Counted from the stretch's first letter, positions 22,217 to 30,351 are shown. The stretch is DNA of 37,091 nt from an uncultured Pseudomonadales bacterium (GCA_938084925.1 CALKFY010000053.1:1-37091), one strand, 5' to 3'. Notes: generated by a model from the letters alone, not told the origin. Made by a program: numbers and translations.

Positions 22217-22741
22217 GTGACAACGATTGTTTCCGTACGCCGTGGTGACAAGGTAGTACTCGGTGGTGATGGCCAGGTTTCCCTAGGCAACACCGTTATG
22301 AAAGGCAATGCCCGCAAAGTACGCCGCCTTTACCAAGACCAAGTTATTGCTGGCTTTGCCGGTGGTACAGCTGATGCCTTCACTTTATTTGAACGCTTCG
22401 AAGCCCAGCTGCAAAAACACCATGGACAACTTGTACGCTCCGCCGTAGAACTTGCCAAAGATTGGCGTAGTGACCGCGCTCTACGCAAGCTAGAAGCCAT
22501 GTTGGTCGTTGCCAACCAAGAAGCTTCTTTGATCATTACCGGTAACGGTGACGTAGTGGAACCAGAAGAAGGCTTAATTGCCATCGGTTCTGGCGGCAAC
22601 TATGCCCAAGCAGCCGCTACCGCCCTACTGAAAAACACCGACCTTAGCGCCCAAGAAATTGTAGAAAAGAGTCTTTCAATCGCAGCGGATATTTGCGTGT
22701 TCACCAACCACCATACCACTGTCGAGTCTCTGGATATTTAG
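22217..22741 (+). CDS. hslV: ATP-dependent protease proteolytic subunit HslV
   Basis: Peptidase of the HslVU (ClpQY) complex, 174 aa, a proteasome beta-subunit homologue forming two stacked hexamers in the cytoplasm. After Met removal Thr2 (TTIVSVRR) is the N-terminal nucleophile. The conserved [10 protein letters not shown] segment contains the catalytic Lys. It begins with GTG at 22217, preceded by GGAG at a 7-base spacing; no nearby ATG fits. hslU starts 8 bases after its stop. Regulation by heat shock is indicated by the sigma-32 promoter and perhaps by the inverted repeat over the ribosome-binding site. Confidence 0.97.
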   Translation: MTTIVSVRRGDKVVLGGDGQVSLGNTVMKGNARKVRRLYQDQVIAGFAGGTADAFTLFERFEAQLQKHHGQLVRSAVELAKDWRSDRALRKLEAMLVVANQEASLIITGNGDVVEPEEGLIAIGSGGNYAQAAATALLKNTDLSAQEIVEKSLSIAADICVFTNHHTTVESLDI

Positions 22742-22749
22742 GAATCAAT

Positions 22750-24069
22750 ATGTCGAACCTGACACCTGCTCAAATCGTTAGCAAGCTAGACCAACACATT
22801 ATTGGCCAAGCTTCCGCCAAGCGCGCCGTCGCCATTGCCTTGCGCAACCGCTGGCGTCGCATGCAACTCGACACCGACATGCGTGCCGAAATTGCCCCCA
22901 AAAACATTATGATGATCGGCCCCACCGGGGTTGGCAAAACTGAGATAGCTCGCCGCTTGGCCAAGCTTTCTAACGCCCCCTTCATCAAGATCGAAGCCAC
23001 CAAATTCACCGAAGTAGGTTATGTTGGTCGCGACGTTGAATCTATTATTCGTGACCTTGTAGAAACTGCTATCAAAATGCTGCGCGAACAGGCCATGGAA
23101 AAAGTAGGCAACGATGCTGCCGACCGCGCTGAAGAGCGCATCCTCGACGCCCTATTGCCACCAGCACGCGGTGAAGAGGTTACCCAGGATTCCAGCACTC
23201 GCCAGGTATTCCGTAAGAAACTACGCGAAGGCCAGCTAGACGACAAAGAGATTGATATCGAAATGTCTGATACGCCTGTGGGCGTTGAAATTATGGCCCC
23301 TCCTGGCATGGAAGAAATGACCAGCCAGCTGCAAAACATGTTCTCCAACATGGGCCAAGACCGCAAGAAGAGCCGCAAGATCAAGATCAAGGACGCACAG
23401 AAGCAGCTACAAGATGAAGAAGCCTCGCATTTGATCAAAGACGACGACATCAAACAACAGGCCCTAGAAGCCGTTGAACAAAATGGTATCGTATTCCTTG
23501 ATGAGATCGACAAGATTGCTAAGAAGCAAGAGGGTGGCACTAGCGGTGATGTTTCCCGTGAAGGCGTACAACGCGATCTACTACCGCTCATTGAAGGCTG
23601 CACTGTTAGCACCAAATACGGCATGGTAAAAACCGACCACATCTTGTTTATCACCTCAGGCGCATTCCACCTTGCCAAGCCTTCGGACCTAATTCCTGAG
23701 CTGCAGGGTCGTTTACCTATTCGTGTAGAGCTTAATGCTCTTAAGCCTGAAGACTTTGCTCGTATTTTGACTGAGCCCAACTATTCTCTAACAGAACAGT
23801 ACCAGGCTTTGCTAGGCATAGAAGGTGTAGATCTAGAATTCAGTGAAGACGGCATAACCCGTTTAGCCGAGCTAGCCTTTGAAGTGAACGAGAACACCGA
23901 AAACATCGGCGCACGTCGCTTACATACCTTGATGGAACGCTTGCTAGAAGACTTGTCTTTTGAAGCTAACCAAGCCCAAGGCGCCAAGGTGATAGTTAAC
24001 CAAAGTTATGTAGAACAGAACTTACAAGACTTGGTGCAAGACCAGGACTTGAGCCAGTATATTCTTTAG
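22750..24069 (+). CDS. hslU: ATP-dependent protease ATPase subunit HslU
   Basis: AAA+ unfoldase of the HslVU protease, about 439 aa. Walker A is GPTGVGKT at 57-64 and Walker B is VFLDEID at 248-254, with the charged I-domain (EE, RKK, DDE-rich) inserted between them. The C-terminus DLSQYIL is the tail that docks into HslV and activates it. The ATG at 22750 ([10 protein letters not shown]) has AGGA 6 bases upstream and is the family N-terminus; an in-frame ATG at 22693 would overlap hslV. It is followed by the nested repeat element at 24077-24184, which can also terminate the transcript. Confidence 0.98.
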   Translation: MSNLTPAQIVSKLDQHIIGQASAKRAVAIALRNRWRRMQLDTDMRAEIAPKNIMMIGPTGVGKTEIARRLAKLSNAPFIKIEATKFTEVGYVGRDVESIIRDLVETAIKMLREQAMEKVGNDAADRAEERILDALLPPARGEEVTQDSSTRQVFRKKLREGQLDDKEIDIEMSDTPVGVEIMAPPGMEEMTSQLQNMFSNMGQDRKKSRKIKIKDAQKQLQDEEASHLIKDDDIKQQALEAVEQNGIVFLDEIDKIAKKQEGGTSGDVSREGVQRDLLPLIEGCTVSTKYGMVKTDHILFITSGAFHLAKPSDLIPELQGRLPIRVELNALKPEDFARILTEPNYSLTEQYQALLGIEGVDLEFSEDGITRLAELAFEVNENTENIGARRLHTLMERLLEDLSFEANQAQGAKVIVNQSYVEQNLQDLVQDQDLSQYIL

Positions 24070-24076
24070 GGAATTT

Positions 24077-24184
24077 AAAAAGGGACAGGCACTTTTTGCT
24101 AGCTACGCAGCAAACAAGAGCCAGTCCCCACAGGCTCGAACAGGGGACTGGCTTTTTCCGTTAGGAAAGTGCCTGTCCTTTTTT
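24077..24184. repeat. Nested REP-like palindrome (two inverted units)
   Basis: The outer arms GGACAGGCACTTT (24083-24095) and AAAGTGCCTGTCC (24166-24178) and the inner arms AGCCAGTCCCC (24119-24129) and GGGGACTGGCT (24143-24153) are perfect inverted repeats, bounded by A and T runs. The left half (24082-24128) matches the element at 34326-34380 in reverse orientation, including its small inner stem around GCTACGC. The pair resembles two head-to-head repetitive extragenic palindromes. It sits between the convergent hslU and PHA-system genes and can terminate transcription both ways. Confidence 0.8.
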
Positions 24185-24190
24185 ATAAAT

Positions 24191-24466
24191 CTAGCCCAAA
24201 TACTTCGCTAACTGACGCTGTATCTCAGCTTCAATCTGGCCTTTCATAGGCGTCAGCATCATACCCAACTTTAGCTGAATATTAACCTCACCCTCACTTA
24301 GCACCAACTCGCCATTAACACCCTGACGCTGTAAAGTCATGGTATCGCCCTGCCACGCACATTCAACCCCTAATTTTGCCGATAGCTTGCCTGCGAAGGT
24401 ATCAGCTGCCTCGCGGGCCTGCTCTTTTGTACGCTCATGTGGGTAACAAATAGTGACTGTAGCCAT
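24191..24466 (-). CDS. Polyhydroxyalkanoic-acid-system family small protein
   Basis: A 91-aa cytoplasmic protein with the family pattern: short beta/alpha start, EQAREAADTFAGKLSAKLGVECAWQGDTM, then an LKLGMMLTPMKGQIEAEIQRQL helix. This resembles the PHA_gran_rgn (PHA system) family found near polyhydroxyalkanoate genes. The family's biochemical role is poorly known. In Pseudomonas the pha cluster lies right after hslVU, so this lone gene may be what remains of such a cluster, or an independent member; no pha synthase or depolymerase is in the window. It appears to be transcribed alone. Confidence 0.75.
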   Translation of the reverse strand: MATVTICYPHERTKEQAREAADTFAGKLSAKLGVECAWQGDTMTLQRQGVNGELVLSEGEVNIQLKLGMMLTPMKGQIEAEIQRQLAKYLG

Positions 24467-24668
24467 GATTTCAAGTATTCCTTAAAAAGTTTGAACTATA
24501 AAATAGTTTTAATAACGCCCAGAATTAAACAATTGTTTGAATTGATTTTACGAAAAATTTTGTTAATTTTCAATAATTTATGACAAATAACCAAGACCTT
24601 ACTCCCTATAAGCTTGGCACGCCAACAGCAATATACTAAAAAATTATTAATATATTCTAATTAATTAT

Positions 24669-24696
24669 TAGACTTCACTCAGAATGTTGCTAGTAT
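24669..24696 (+). promoter_or_regulatory. Extended -10 promoter-like sequence
   Basis: TAGACT (24669-24674), a 16-base spacer and TAGTAT (24691-24696) preceded by TGC form an extended -10 promoter on the plus strand. No plus-strand protein gene follows; the next plus-strand signal is the terminator at 24784-24810. Confidence 0.4.
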
Positions 24697-24701
24697 GCCC
24701 T

Positions 24702-24810
24702 CCAACGCAAATAAAAATAACAAGCGTCATAAGAAAAACAGACACCCTTAAAGGCTTACCAATAAAAATAAAAACAGCCTCAGAAAGCAGCTCCTAGGAG
24801 CTGCTTTTTT
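24702..24810 (+). ncRNA. Candidate small RNA gene
   Basis: A transcript from the extended -10 promoter would run about 109 bases and end in the terminator at 24784-24810. The body is A-rich with few pairing possibilities before the terminator stem, which is the layout of many Hfq-binding trans-acting small RNAs. No reading frame of note is present after the predicted start. The evidence is the promoter plus an otherwise ownerless plus-strand terminator; expression is unknown. Confidence 0.35.
24784..24810 (+). terminator. Strong intrinsic terminator
   Basis: An 11-bp perfect stem, AAAGCAGCTCC (24784-24794) and GGAGCTGCTTT (24797-24807), runs into six Ts on the plus strand. On the minus strand the tail is only TTTCT, so it could serve the lipoprotein gene less well. 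Confidence 0.85.
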
Positions 24811-24830
24811 ATTGCCTGTATGTTTTTAAC

Positions 24831-25208
24831 CTAGCTTTCAGCAGCGCAAGACTTCTCAACCATCCAATAAGCCAGCTTATCCAAACGCCCCTTTAGCTGC
24901 GCATATTCTTCTGCCGTACCTTCATCAGCATTGGAGTCCACGAAGAACAAAACCGGCCAATAAACGACTCCGCCAACAAACTCCATACGCGAACGCTGCA
25001 CTTCATCACTATAGTCTTCTGCCAGCAATTCCATTTGGCTTGCCACCCTGCGCGCCTCAGAATACAACTGATCGCAACTAAAGGACTCATACAGCCCTGT
25101 GAAGCCCGTAATGACTACTGACTCACTCTCCACTTGCCTGGCAACATCCGTGCTACCACAGGCCATCATAAGGCCACACAAGCCACCTAAAATTATCTTT
25201 TTAAACAT
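24831..25208 (-). CDS. Small predicted lipoprotein of unknown function
   Basis: 125 aa. A lipoprotein signal peptide ends in the lipobox LMMAC with C17 as the acylated residue; Gly-Ser follow, favouring the outer membrane. The mature part has C45 and C121 near its ends, a helical region (SEARRVASQMELLAEDY), a hydrophobic VVYWPVLFF stretch and an EEYAQLKGRLDKLAYWMVEKSC tail. This pattern (Cys, helix, FWPxLFF, LKG, Cys) resembles a widespread family of small proteobacterial lipoproteins that I recall only as uncharacterised. The two cysteines may form a disulfide. It is probably monocistronic, between the terminators at 24784 and 25304. Confidence 0.7.
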   Translation of the reverse strand: MFKKIILGGLCGLMMACGSTDVARQVESESVVITGFTGLYESFSCDQLYSEARRVASQMELLAEDYSDEVQRSRMEFVGGVVYWPVLFFVDSNADEGTAEEYAQLKGRLDKLAYWMVEKSCAAES

Positions 25209-25303
25209 GTCTATTCTCTTGTCTGCATATTAAACAAGACTCCTATATATAGAAGAAGTTCCTGCCTATATACATATCACCACAACAGGTTTTACTTTAG
25301 CAC

Positions 25304-25333
25304 AAAAAAAGGCGACCTAATTGGTCGCCTTTT
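25304..25333. terminator. Terminator of typA
   Basis: The stem GGCGACC (25311-25317) and GGTCGCC (25323-25329) with a 5-base loop is flanked by A and T runs. On the minus strand it ends in seven Ts, 21 bases past the typA stop. Confidence 0.9.
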
Positions 25334-25353
25334 CTATACATACTATTTATGTA

Positions 25354-27168
25354 TTAACCGCCACGTGATGCGCGCTTACGCTCATGTTCTAACAACAGCT
25401 TTTTACGTAGACGGATGAAGTTAGGTGTCACTTCTACCAGTTCATCATCTTCGATGAATTCCAACGCCTGCTCTAACGAGTGACGAATAGGTGGCGTCAA
25501 CTGAATGTTTTCATCAGTACCAGCGGCACGGATGTTGGTCAACTGCTTACCTTTAGTAGGGTTAACTACCAAGTCATTGCTACGGCTATGTACGCCAATC
25601 AACATACCTTCGTATACGTCTATGTTTGGCTCGATCATCAGGCGGCCACGGTCTTGCAAGTTAAACAACGCAAAGGCCAATACCTTACCTTTAACCATAG
25701 ACACCAATACGCCGTTTTGACGCTCGGCCATAGCGCCCTGCTTTACTTCACCGTAGTGATCAAATACAGAGGTCATAACACCACTACCAGAGGTAAGCGT
25801 TAGGAACTGACCACGGAAACCAATCAAACCACGTGAAGGCACGACGAACTCAAGACGCGTACGGCCCTTGCCGTCTGGTTCCATGTTAGTCATTTCAGCT
25901 TTACGACGACCCATCTCTTCCATCAAAGAACCGGTATGTTCGTCTTCACAGTCAATCAATACTGCTTCGTATGGTTCCATCATCACGCCATCCACTTCTT
26001 TCTGGATAACTTGAGGACGGGACACACCTAGCTCAAAACCTTCACGACGCATGGTTTCGATCAATACAGACAGGTGCAATTCGCCACGACCAGATACGAT
26101 AAACTGGTCAGGAGTAGCACCTTGCTCAACACGTAGTGCCACGTTGTGAATCAATTCACGTTCCAAACGCTCTTTGATATTACGGCTGGTTACATACTTA
26201 CCGTCTTGGCCAGCGAATGGCGAGTCATTAACCTGGAAGGTCATGGAAACCGTTGGCTCATCAACGCTTAAAGGCGGCAATGCCTCTACACAATCAACAG
26301 CACAAATAGTATCGGAAATACTTAGACCGTCAATACCAGTGATACAGCAAATGTTACCCGCTTCAACCGTTGGCACATCAATACGCTCCAAACCCAAGTA
26401 GCTCATCACTTGCTGTAGCTTGGCTTTACGCGCCTTGCCTTCGGAGTCAACAACCATTACTTGCTGGCCAGCTTTGATTTGGCCACGGGTTACACGGCCA
26501 ACACCAATTACACCAACATAGCTGGAGTAATCCAAAGCGGATACTTGCATCTGTAGCGGGCCTTCTGCATTAACTTCTGGCGCCTTAACCTTTTCTACTA
26601 GCATTTCTAGTAGCGGCGTCATGTCATCAGACATTTCGTCAGCTTCTAAACCGGCAATACCGTTAAGTGCAGAAGCGTAAACTACAGGGAAGTCCAACTG
26701 CTCATCGGTAGCACCAAGAGAGTCAAACAAATCAAATACCTGATCCATAACCCAATCAGGACGTGCGCCAGGGCGGTCAATCTTGTTGATAACAACGATT
26801 GGGCTCAAACCCTGCTGGAAAGCCTTTTGGGTAACAAAGCGTGTTTGTGGCATTGGGCCATCAACAGCGTCAACCAATAGCAATACGCAATCTACCATGG
26901 ACAATACACGTTCTACTTCACCACCGAAGTCGGCGTGTCCCGGTGTATCTACGATGTTGATATGGTAGTCATTCCAGTTGATGGCTGTATTCTTAGCCAA
27001 GATGGTAATACCACGTTCTTTTTCCTGGTCGTTGGAGTCCATGATACGTTCAGAACCCTGATCACGACGATCTAGAGTGCCGGACTGTTCCAGCAATTTG
27101 TCTACCAAGGTTGTTTTACCATGGTCTACGTGGGCAACAATGGCCACGTTTCTTAGCATTTCGATCAT
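25354..27168 (-). CDS. typA: Ribosome-associated GTPase TypA/BipA
   Basis: Translational GTPase, 604 aa, of the EF-G/LepA family; it binds the ribosome and helps 50S assembly and growth under cold and other stresses. G1 is AHVDHGKTT at 12-20, then G3 [12 protein letters not shown] and G4 NKID, followed by EF-Tu domain II, EF-G domains III and V and the BipA-specific C-terminal domain. The ATG at 27168 has GGAG 7 bases upstream and gives the family start [15 protein letters not shown]. An extended -10 promoter lies near 27260, and the roughly 80-base leader contains two hairpins (27183-27237). It is divergent from glnA, an arrangement known in enterobacteria. Confidence 0.97.
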   Translation of the reverse strand: MIEMLRNVAIVAHVDHGKTTLVDKLLEQSGTLDRRDQGSERIMDSNDQEKERGITILAKNTAINWNDYHINIVDTPGHADFGGEVERVLSMVDCVLLLVDAVDGPMPQTRFVTQKAFQQGLSPIVVINKIDRPGARPDWVMDQVFDLFDSLGATDEQLDFPVVYASALNGIAGLEADEMSDDMTPLLEMLVEKVKAPEVNAEGPLQMQVSALDYSSYVGVIGVGRVTRGQIKAGQQVMVVDSEGKARKAKLQQVMSYLGLERIDVPTVEAGNICCITGIDGLSISDTICAVDCVEALPPLSVDEPTVSMTFQVNDSPFAGQDGKYVTSRNIKERLERELIHNVALRVEQGATPDQFIVSGRGELHLSVLIETMRREGFELGVSRPQVIQKEVDGVMMEPYEAVLIDCEDEHTGSLMEEMGRRKAEMTNMEPDGKGRTRLEFVVPSRGLIGFRGQFLTLTSGSGVMTSVFDHYGEVKQGAMAERQNGVLVSMVKGKVLAFALFNLQDRGRLMIEPNIDVYEGMLIGVHSRSNDLVVNPTKGKQLTNIRAAGTDENIQLTPPIRHSLEQALEFIEDDELVEVTPNFIRLRKKLLLEHERKRASRGG

Positions 27169-27182
27169 GTTTTGACTCCAAG

Positions 27183-27202
27183 CCTCCCTATTAAATGGGA
27201 GG
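27183..27202 (-). promoter_or_regulatory. Hairpin just before the typA Shine-Dalgarno
   Basis: The arms CCTCCC (27183-27188) and GGGAGG (27197-27202) flank an 8-base A+T loop, 15 bases upstream of the typA ATG. On the minus-strand RNA the arm nearer the start is GGGAGG, itself a Shine-Dalgarno-like sequence, so pairing could influence ribosome loading. Confidence 0.5.
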
Positions 27203-27208
27203 GATAAT

Positions 27209-27237
27209 AAAAGCCCTGCCAGCAGTACCGACAGGGC
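27209..27237 (-). terminator. Terminator-like hairpin in the typA leader
   Basis: GCCCTG (27213-27218) pairs with CAGGGC (27232-27237), and on the minus strand the stem is followed by TTTTATTAT. It lies only about 13 bases past the predicted typA start site, inside the leader, so it could be an attenuator or a 5'-protecting stem. No plus-strand gene would use it. Confidence 0.5.
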
Positions 27238-27256
27238 CTATAAATTTCGCGCGCGA

Positions 27257-27265
27257 ATTATACCA
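27257..27265 (-). promoter_or_regulatory. Extended -10 promoter of typA
   Basis: The minus strand reads TGGTATAAT, a perfect -10 with the TGn extension. No good -35 is seen, as is usual for extended -10 promoters. Transcription should start near 27250. Confidence 0.6.
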
Positions 27266-27351
27266 CTAATTACCTACAAGTTATAACCGCCAAGCCTCAC
27301 CTATGCCTTTATATACGCCAAAAAGACATTTATTTTTTCATATTATTAGTT

Positions 27352-27368
27352 TGCACCAACATAGTGCG
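27352..27368 (+). promoter_or_regulatory. Probable NtrC (GlnG) binding site upstream of glnA
   Basis: TGCACCAACATAGTGCG fits the NtrC dyad TGCACC-N5-GGTGCA with two mismatches in the right half. It closely resembles, from memory, the strong NtrC site of the E. coli glnA enhancer. It lies about 230 bases upstream of the sigma-54 promoter, a workable enhancer distance. Confidence 0.6.
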
Positions 27369-27449
27369 CCGGGATCCACTTACGCACCAAATTACACCCC
27401 TTTATCTGTAAATATCCCCCAACACCCTGACACAACGCACCAGCTTAGC

Positions 27450-27532
27450 GCGATTTAGCTAGATATACAGATGAAATAAGAAGAATTAAGGGGTAAAATA
27501 AGCACGTTTTATTAACCTGATAGCTAAATCGC
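27450..27532. repeat. Widely spaced 12-bp inverted repeat
   Basis: GCGATTTAGCTA (27450-27461) and TAGCTAAATCGC (27521-27532) are exact reverse complements separated by 59 A+T-rich bases. The element lies between the NtrC-like site and the sigma-54 promoter of glnA. It may be a pair of regulator sites, a DNA-looping device or a small insertion scar. Confidence 0.7.
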
Positions 27533-27579
27533 ATCAATTTAACTACTAAAAGTCCGGTTTTCGACCTTATGTATTAAGT

Positions 27580-27595
27580 TGGCACGGCTGTTGCT
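27580..27595 (+). promoter_or_regulatory. Sigma-54 promoter of glnA
   Basis: TGGCAC, 5 bases, TTGCT is a consensus -24/-12 element for RpoN. It lies about 140 bases before the glnA start and implies NtrC-activated transcription under nitrogen limitation, as for glnAp2 in enterobacteria. Confidence 0.88.
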
Positions 27596-27734
27596 ATTAA
27601 AGACTTGAGTTTTAAAGCAGCAACTACGATGAAAGTCGTCTTTACCCTGCCATAGCAACAGGCTAGAGTGCTTGCTGCACAAACAAATCGTGATAACCAA
27701 CCCAGCCACAAGCTGGCCAACATGGAGAGACATG

Positions 27735-29141
27735 ATGTCTTCAAATACTTTGAAAATGATCCAGGACAACGATGTTCGCTGGGTCGACCTACGCTTCACC
27801 GACACCAAAGGTAAGGAACAGCACGTTACTATTCCTGCTAGGACTATAGACGAAGACTTCTTCAGCGAAGGCCAGATGTTTGACGGCTCTTCTGTTGCTG
27901 GTTGGAAAGGCATCAACGAATCAGACATGATCATCATGCCTGATGACAGCTCTGCGGTAATGGACCCATTCACCGAAGACTCTACTCTAAACCTACGTTG
28001 TGACGTTATCGAGCCAAGCACAATGCAGGGCTACGATCGTGACCCACGTTCCGTTGCACAACGTGCAGAAGAATACCTAAAGTCCACCGGTATCGGCGAC
28101 ACAGCATTCTTTGGCCCAGAGCCAGAATTCTTTGTATTTGACGACGTTAAGTGGAAAGCCGACATGTCTGGCGCCATGTACGAAATCAACTCCGAAGAAG
28201 CTGCATGGCAGTCCAACGCTACCATCGAAGGCGGCAACACTGGTCACCGTCCAGGTGTTAAAGGCGGTTACTTCCCAGTACCTCCAGTAGACTCCTCCCA
28301 TGACATGCGTGGCGCAATGTGTGACGCTATGGAAGCCATGGGCGTTGAAGTTGAAGTACACCACCACGAAGTGGCAACTGCTAACCAAAACGAAATCGGT
28401 ACTAAGTTCAACACCCTAGTACGTAAGGCTGACGAAGTACAGATCACTAAGTACTGCGTACACAACGTGGCTCACGCTTACGGCAAGACTGCTACATTCA
28501 TGCCAAAGCCAATCGTTGGCGACAACGGTTCTGGTATGCACGTACACATGTCTATTGCTAAAGACGGCGTAAACCTATTTAACGGTGACGGCTACGGCGG
28601 CCTTTCCGAAATGGCTCTACACTACATCGGTGGTGTTATTAAGCACGCTCGCGCCCTAAACGCTTTCACCAACGCTTCTACTAACGCCTACAAGCGTTTG
28701 GTTCCTGGCTTTGAAGCACCTGTTATGCTGGCTTACTCTGCTCGTAACCGTTCTGCTTCTATCCGTATCCCATACGTAAGCAACCCTAAGGGTCGCCGCG
28801 TAGAAGTACGTTTCCCTGATCCAACTGCCAACCCATACTTGTGCTTCGCAGCCTTGATGATGGCTGGCCTTGACGGTATCCAGAACAAGATCCACCCTGG
28901 CGATGCTGCGGACAAGGACTTGTACGACCTACCAGCTGAAGAAGCAGCCGCCATCCCAACTGTTGCTAGCAGCCTAGAGCAAGCTCTAGACGCACTAGAA
29001 GCAGATCACGAGTTCTTGACTCGTGGCGGTGTATTCACTGAGTCCATGATCGAAGGTTATGTTGACCTTAAGCGCGGCGAAGTAGAAGCAGTAAACAGCG
29101 TAACTCACCCAGTTGAGTTCGACCTTTACTACTCTTGCTAA
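27735..29141 (+). CDS. glnA: Glutamine synthetase type I
   Basis: Dodecameric enzyme that makes glutamine from glutamate, ammonia and ATP; 468 aa. The beta-Grasp N-terminal domain ([19 protein letters not shown]) and the catalytic domain with metal-binding FFGPEPEFF and NGSGMH segments are present. Tyr397 in DLYDLP is the site adenylylated by GlnE, so activity is under the usual covalent control. Two adjacent ATGs occur; the second (27735) has GGAG at a 7-base spacing and gives the family length. Transcription comes from the sigma-54 promoter and ends at the terminator at 29163-29192, with partial read-through into glnLG likely. Confidence 0.98.
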   Translation: MSSNTLKMIQDNDVRWVDLRFTDTKGKEQHVTIPARTIDEDFFSEGQMFDGSSVAGWKGINESDMIIMPDDSSAVMDPFTEDSTLNLRCDVIEPSTMQGYDRDPRSVAQRAEEYLKSTGIGDTAFFGPEPEFFVFDDVKWKADMSGAMYEINSEEAAWQSNATIEGGNTGHRPGVKGGYFPVPPVDSSHDMRGAMCDAMEAMGVEVEVHHHEVATANQNEIGTKFNTLVRKADEVQITKYCVHNVAHAYGKTATFMPKPIVGDNGSGMHVHMSIAKDGVNLFNGDGYGGLSEMALHYIGGVIKHARALNAFTNASTNAYKRLVPGFEAPVMLAYSARNRSASIRIPYVSNPKGRRVEVRFPDPTANPYLCFAALMMAGLDGIQNKIHPGDAADKDLYDLPAEEAAAIPTVASSLEQALDALEADHEFLTRGGVFTESMIEGYVDLKRGEVEAVNSVTHPVEFDLYYSC

Positions 29142-29162
29142 TCACGCAGTGAACTAGCTAAC

Positions 29163-29192
29163 AAAAAGCCCTCTCACTCAGAGGGCTTTTTT
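29163..29192 (+). terminator. Terminator after glnA
   Basis: GCCCTCT (29168-29174) and AGAGGGC (29180-29186) form a 7-bp stem, extended by the A run before and the T run after. Six Ts follow. It separates glnA from glnLG, as in enterobacteria. Confidence 0.92.
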
Positions 29193-29221
29193 GTTTATAC
29201 CTGAGAATGCCAAAACACGTG

Positions 29222-29246
29222 CGCACCAAAACAGTGCATGTATAAT
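29222..29246 (+). promoter_or_regulatory. glnLG promoter overlapped by an NtrC-like site
   Basis: CGCACCAAAACAGTGCA (29222-29238) matches the NtrC dyad and lies immediately upstream of a perfect TATAAT (29241-29246), covering the -35 and spacer. In E. coli NtrC represses glnLp from such a position, so autoregulation is likely. The predicted start of transcription (about 29253) falls at or next to the first glnL ATG. Confidence 0.65.
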
Positions 29247-29253
29247 AAAGCCT

Positions 29254-30351
29254 ATGACACAACAGAATTCACATCGTATGCACCCTGCCAACCTGGTGGA
29301 CCAGCTTAGTACGGCTGTGATTTTGTTGAACCAGAAGCTGCAAATTCAAGACTTAAACCAAGCCGCACAAAACCTGCTACTAATGAGCTCTCAGCAAGCC
29401 CAAGGCATTGCCCTAGAACAAGTCTTACAGATAGAAACACAGCTACTTGCTCAGTTCAAAGCCAGCCTTACCCAAGGTCAATCTTTTACTAGCCGTGAAA
29501 TCAAGGTGAAATTAGCGGGCCACCCCGTGATGCTCATCGACCTGACTGGCACGCCGATAGAAGACCAGCAGTACCTAGTACTGGAAATCCAGACCCTAGA
29601 CCGCTTTTCACGCCTTAGCCGGGGCGAACTCATGCATAGCCGTCGCCAATCGTCGGCCAACCTAGTACGCAATCTAGCCCACGAGATAAAAAACCCCCTT
29701 GGCGGTATCCGTGGTGCTGCGCAGTTATTAGAGCGTGAAATAGAAAGTCAGTTTGACAACCCTAAAGCTTGCCAAGAGCTACAAGAATACGCCCACGTTA
29801 TTATTTCTGAAGCCGACCGTTTACGTGATTTAGTAGATCGCTTGCTTGGCCCGCAGCGCCAAACGCAAAAGCAAAGCGGCAATATTCATCAGGTATTGGA
29901 TAAAACATATAAGCTACTTGCCGCGGAAGCGGGAAATCAAATCCAGCTTATAAGAGATTACGACCCTAGCCTGCCAGAGCTTATGCTAGATGCCAATCAG
30001 CTAATGCAGGTGTTTCTCAACATCGGGCGCAACGCCTTACAGGCCTTGCAAGAAAACCCTAACGATGCGCCAAGCATCCGCTTACAGACACGTGCCGTTA
30101 GACGCTTCACCATTGGCAACCGTAATCATCGTTTAGTATGCCGCGTGAGCATTTGTGACAATGGACCGGGTATTAGCCCAGACATAAAAGACGAGATCTT
30201 TTTCCCCATGATTACCCATCGCGCCCAAGGCACAGGCCTCGGCTTAAGCATCGCCCAAAACCTTGTTGCTCAACACAACGGACTGATTGAGTGCGACAGC
30301 AAGCCAGGCAACACGTCCTTTCATATTTACATTCCTATGGAGTCACCATGA
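29254..30351 (+). CDS. glnL: Nitrogen regulation sensor kinase NtrB
   Basis: Cytoplasmic PII-controlled histidine kinase/phosphatase (NtrB/NRII), about 365 aa. A PAS-like N-terminal domain (about 10-120) precedes the H-box with phospho-accepting H143 in AHEIKNP. The ATPase domain has the N-box LNIGRNALQAL, the G1 box DNGPGI and the G2 box GTGLGLS. No membrane segment is present, as expected. The ATG at 29254 has no Shine-Dalgarno and may coincide with the transcript start; the ATG at 29278 (MHPANLVDQL) is an alternative that fits the family N-terminus well. The gene overlaps glnG by 4 bases (ATGA). Confidence 0.95.
   Translation: MTQQNSHRMHPANLVDQLSTAVILLNQKLQIQDLNQAAQNLLLMSSQQAQGIALEQVLQIETQLLAQFKASLTQGQSFTSREIKVKLAGHPVMLIDLTGTPIEDQQYLVLEIQTLDRFSRLSRGELMHSRRQSSANLVRNLAHEIKNPLGGIRGAAQLLEREIESQFDNPKACQELQEYAHVIISEADRLRDLVDRLLGPQRQTQKQSGNIHQVLDKTYKLLAAEAGNQIQLIRDYDPSLPELMLDANQLMQVFLNIGRNALQALQENPNDAPSIRLQTRAVRRFTIGNRNHRLVCRVSICDNGPGISPDIKDEIFFPMITHRAQGTGLGLSIAQNLVAQHNGLIECDSKPGNTSFHIYIPMESP

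Larger units (their letters stand above)
24467..24830. other. A+T-rich intergenic region with possible small RNA
   Basis: This 364-base gap is markedly A+T-rich and has no protein gene I can support. It must carry the promoter of the PHA-system gene on the minus strand. On the plus strand it contains a promoter-like sequence at 24669-24696 and a strong terminator at 24784-24810, described separately. Confidence 0.5.
27266..27579. other. Regulatory interval between typA and glnA
   Basis: No gene lies in this stretch. It contains an NtrC-like site at 27352-27368, weaker GCACC half-sites near 27383 and 27436, and a 12-bp inverted repeat with widely spaced arms (27450-27461 and 27521-27532). The sigma-54 promoter of glnA follows. 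Confidence 0.6.

Noticed and set aside
23019-23780. A 253-codon open frame antisense to hslU.
   Set aside because: It is the complement of hslU codons, rich in Ser, Arg and Cys, without a ribosome-binding site or recognisable motif. Conserved hslU motifs explain the sequence fully.
24694-24750. Tiny basic frame MPSNANKNNKRHKKNRHP.
   Set aside because: Its ATG lies in the predicted -10 element, it has no Shine-Dalgarno, and the composition simply reflects A-rich DNA.
27383-27452. Two more GCACC sequences before glnA as NtrC sites.
   Set aside because: Their right halves match the dyad at three or fewer of six positions; at best they are weak half-sites.
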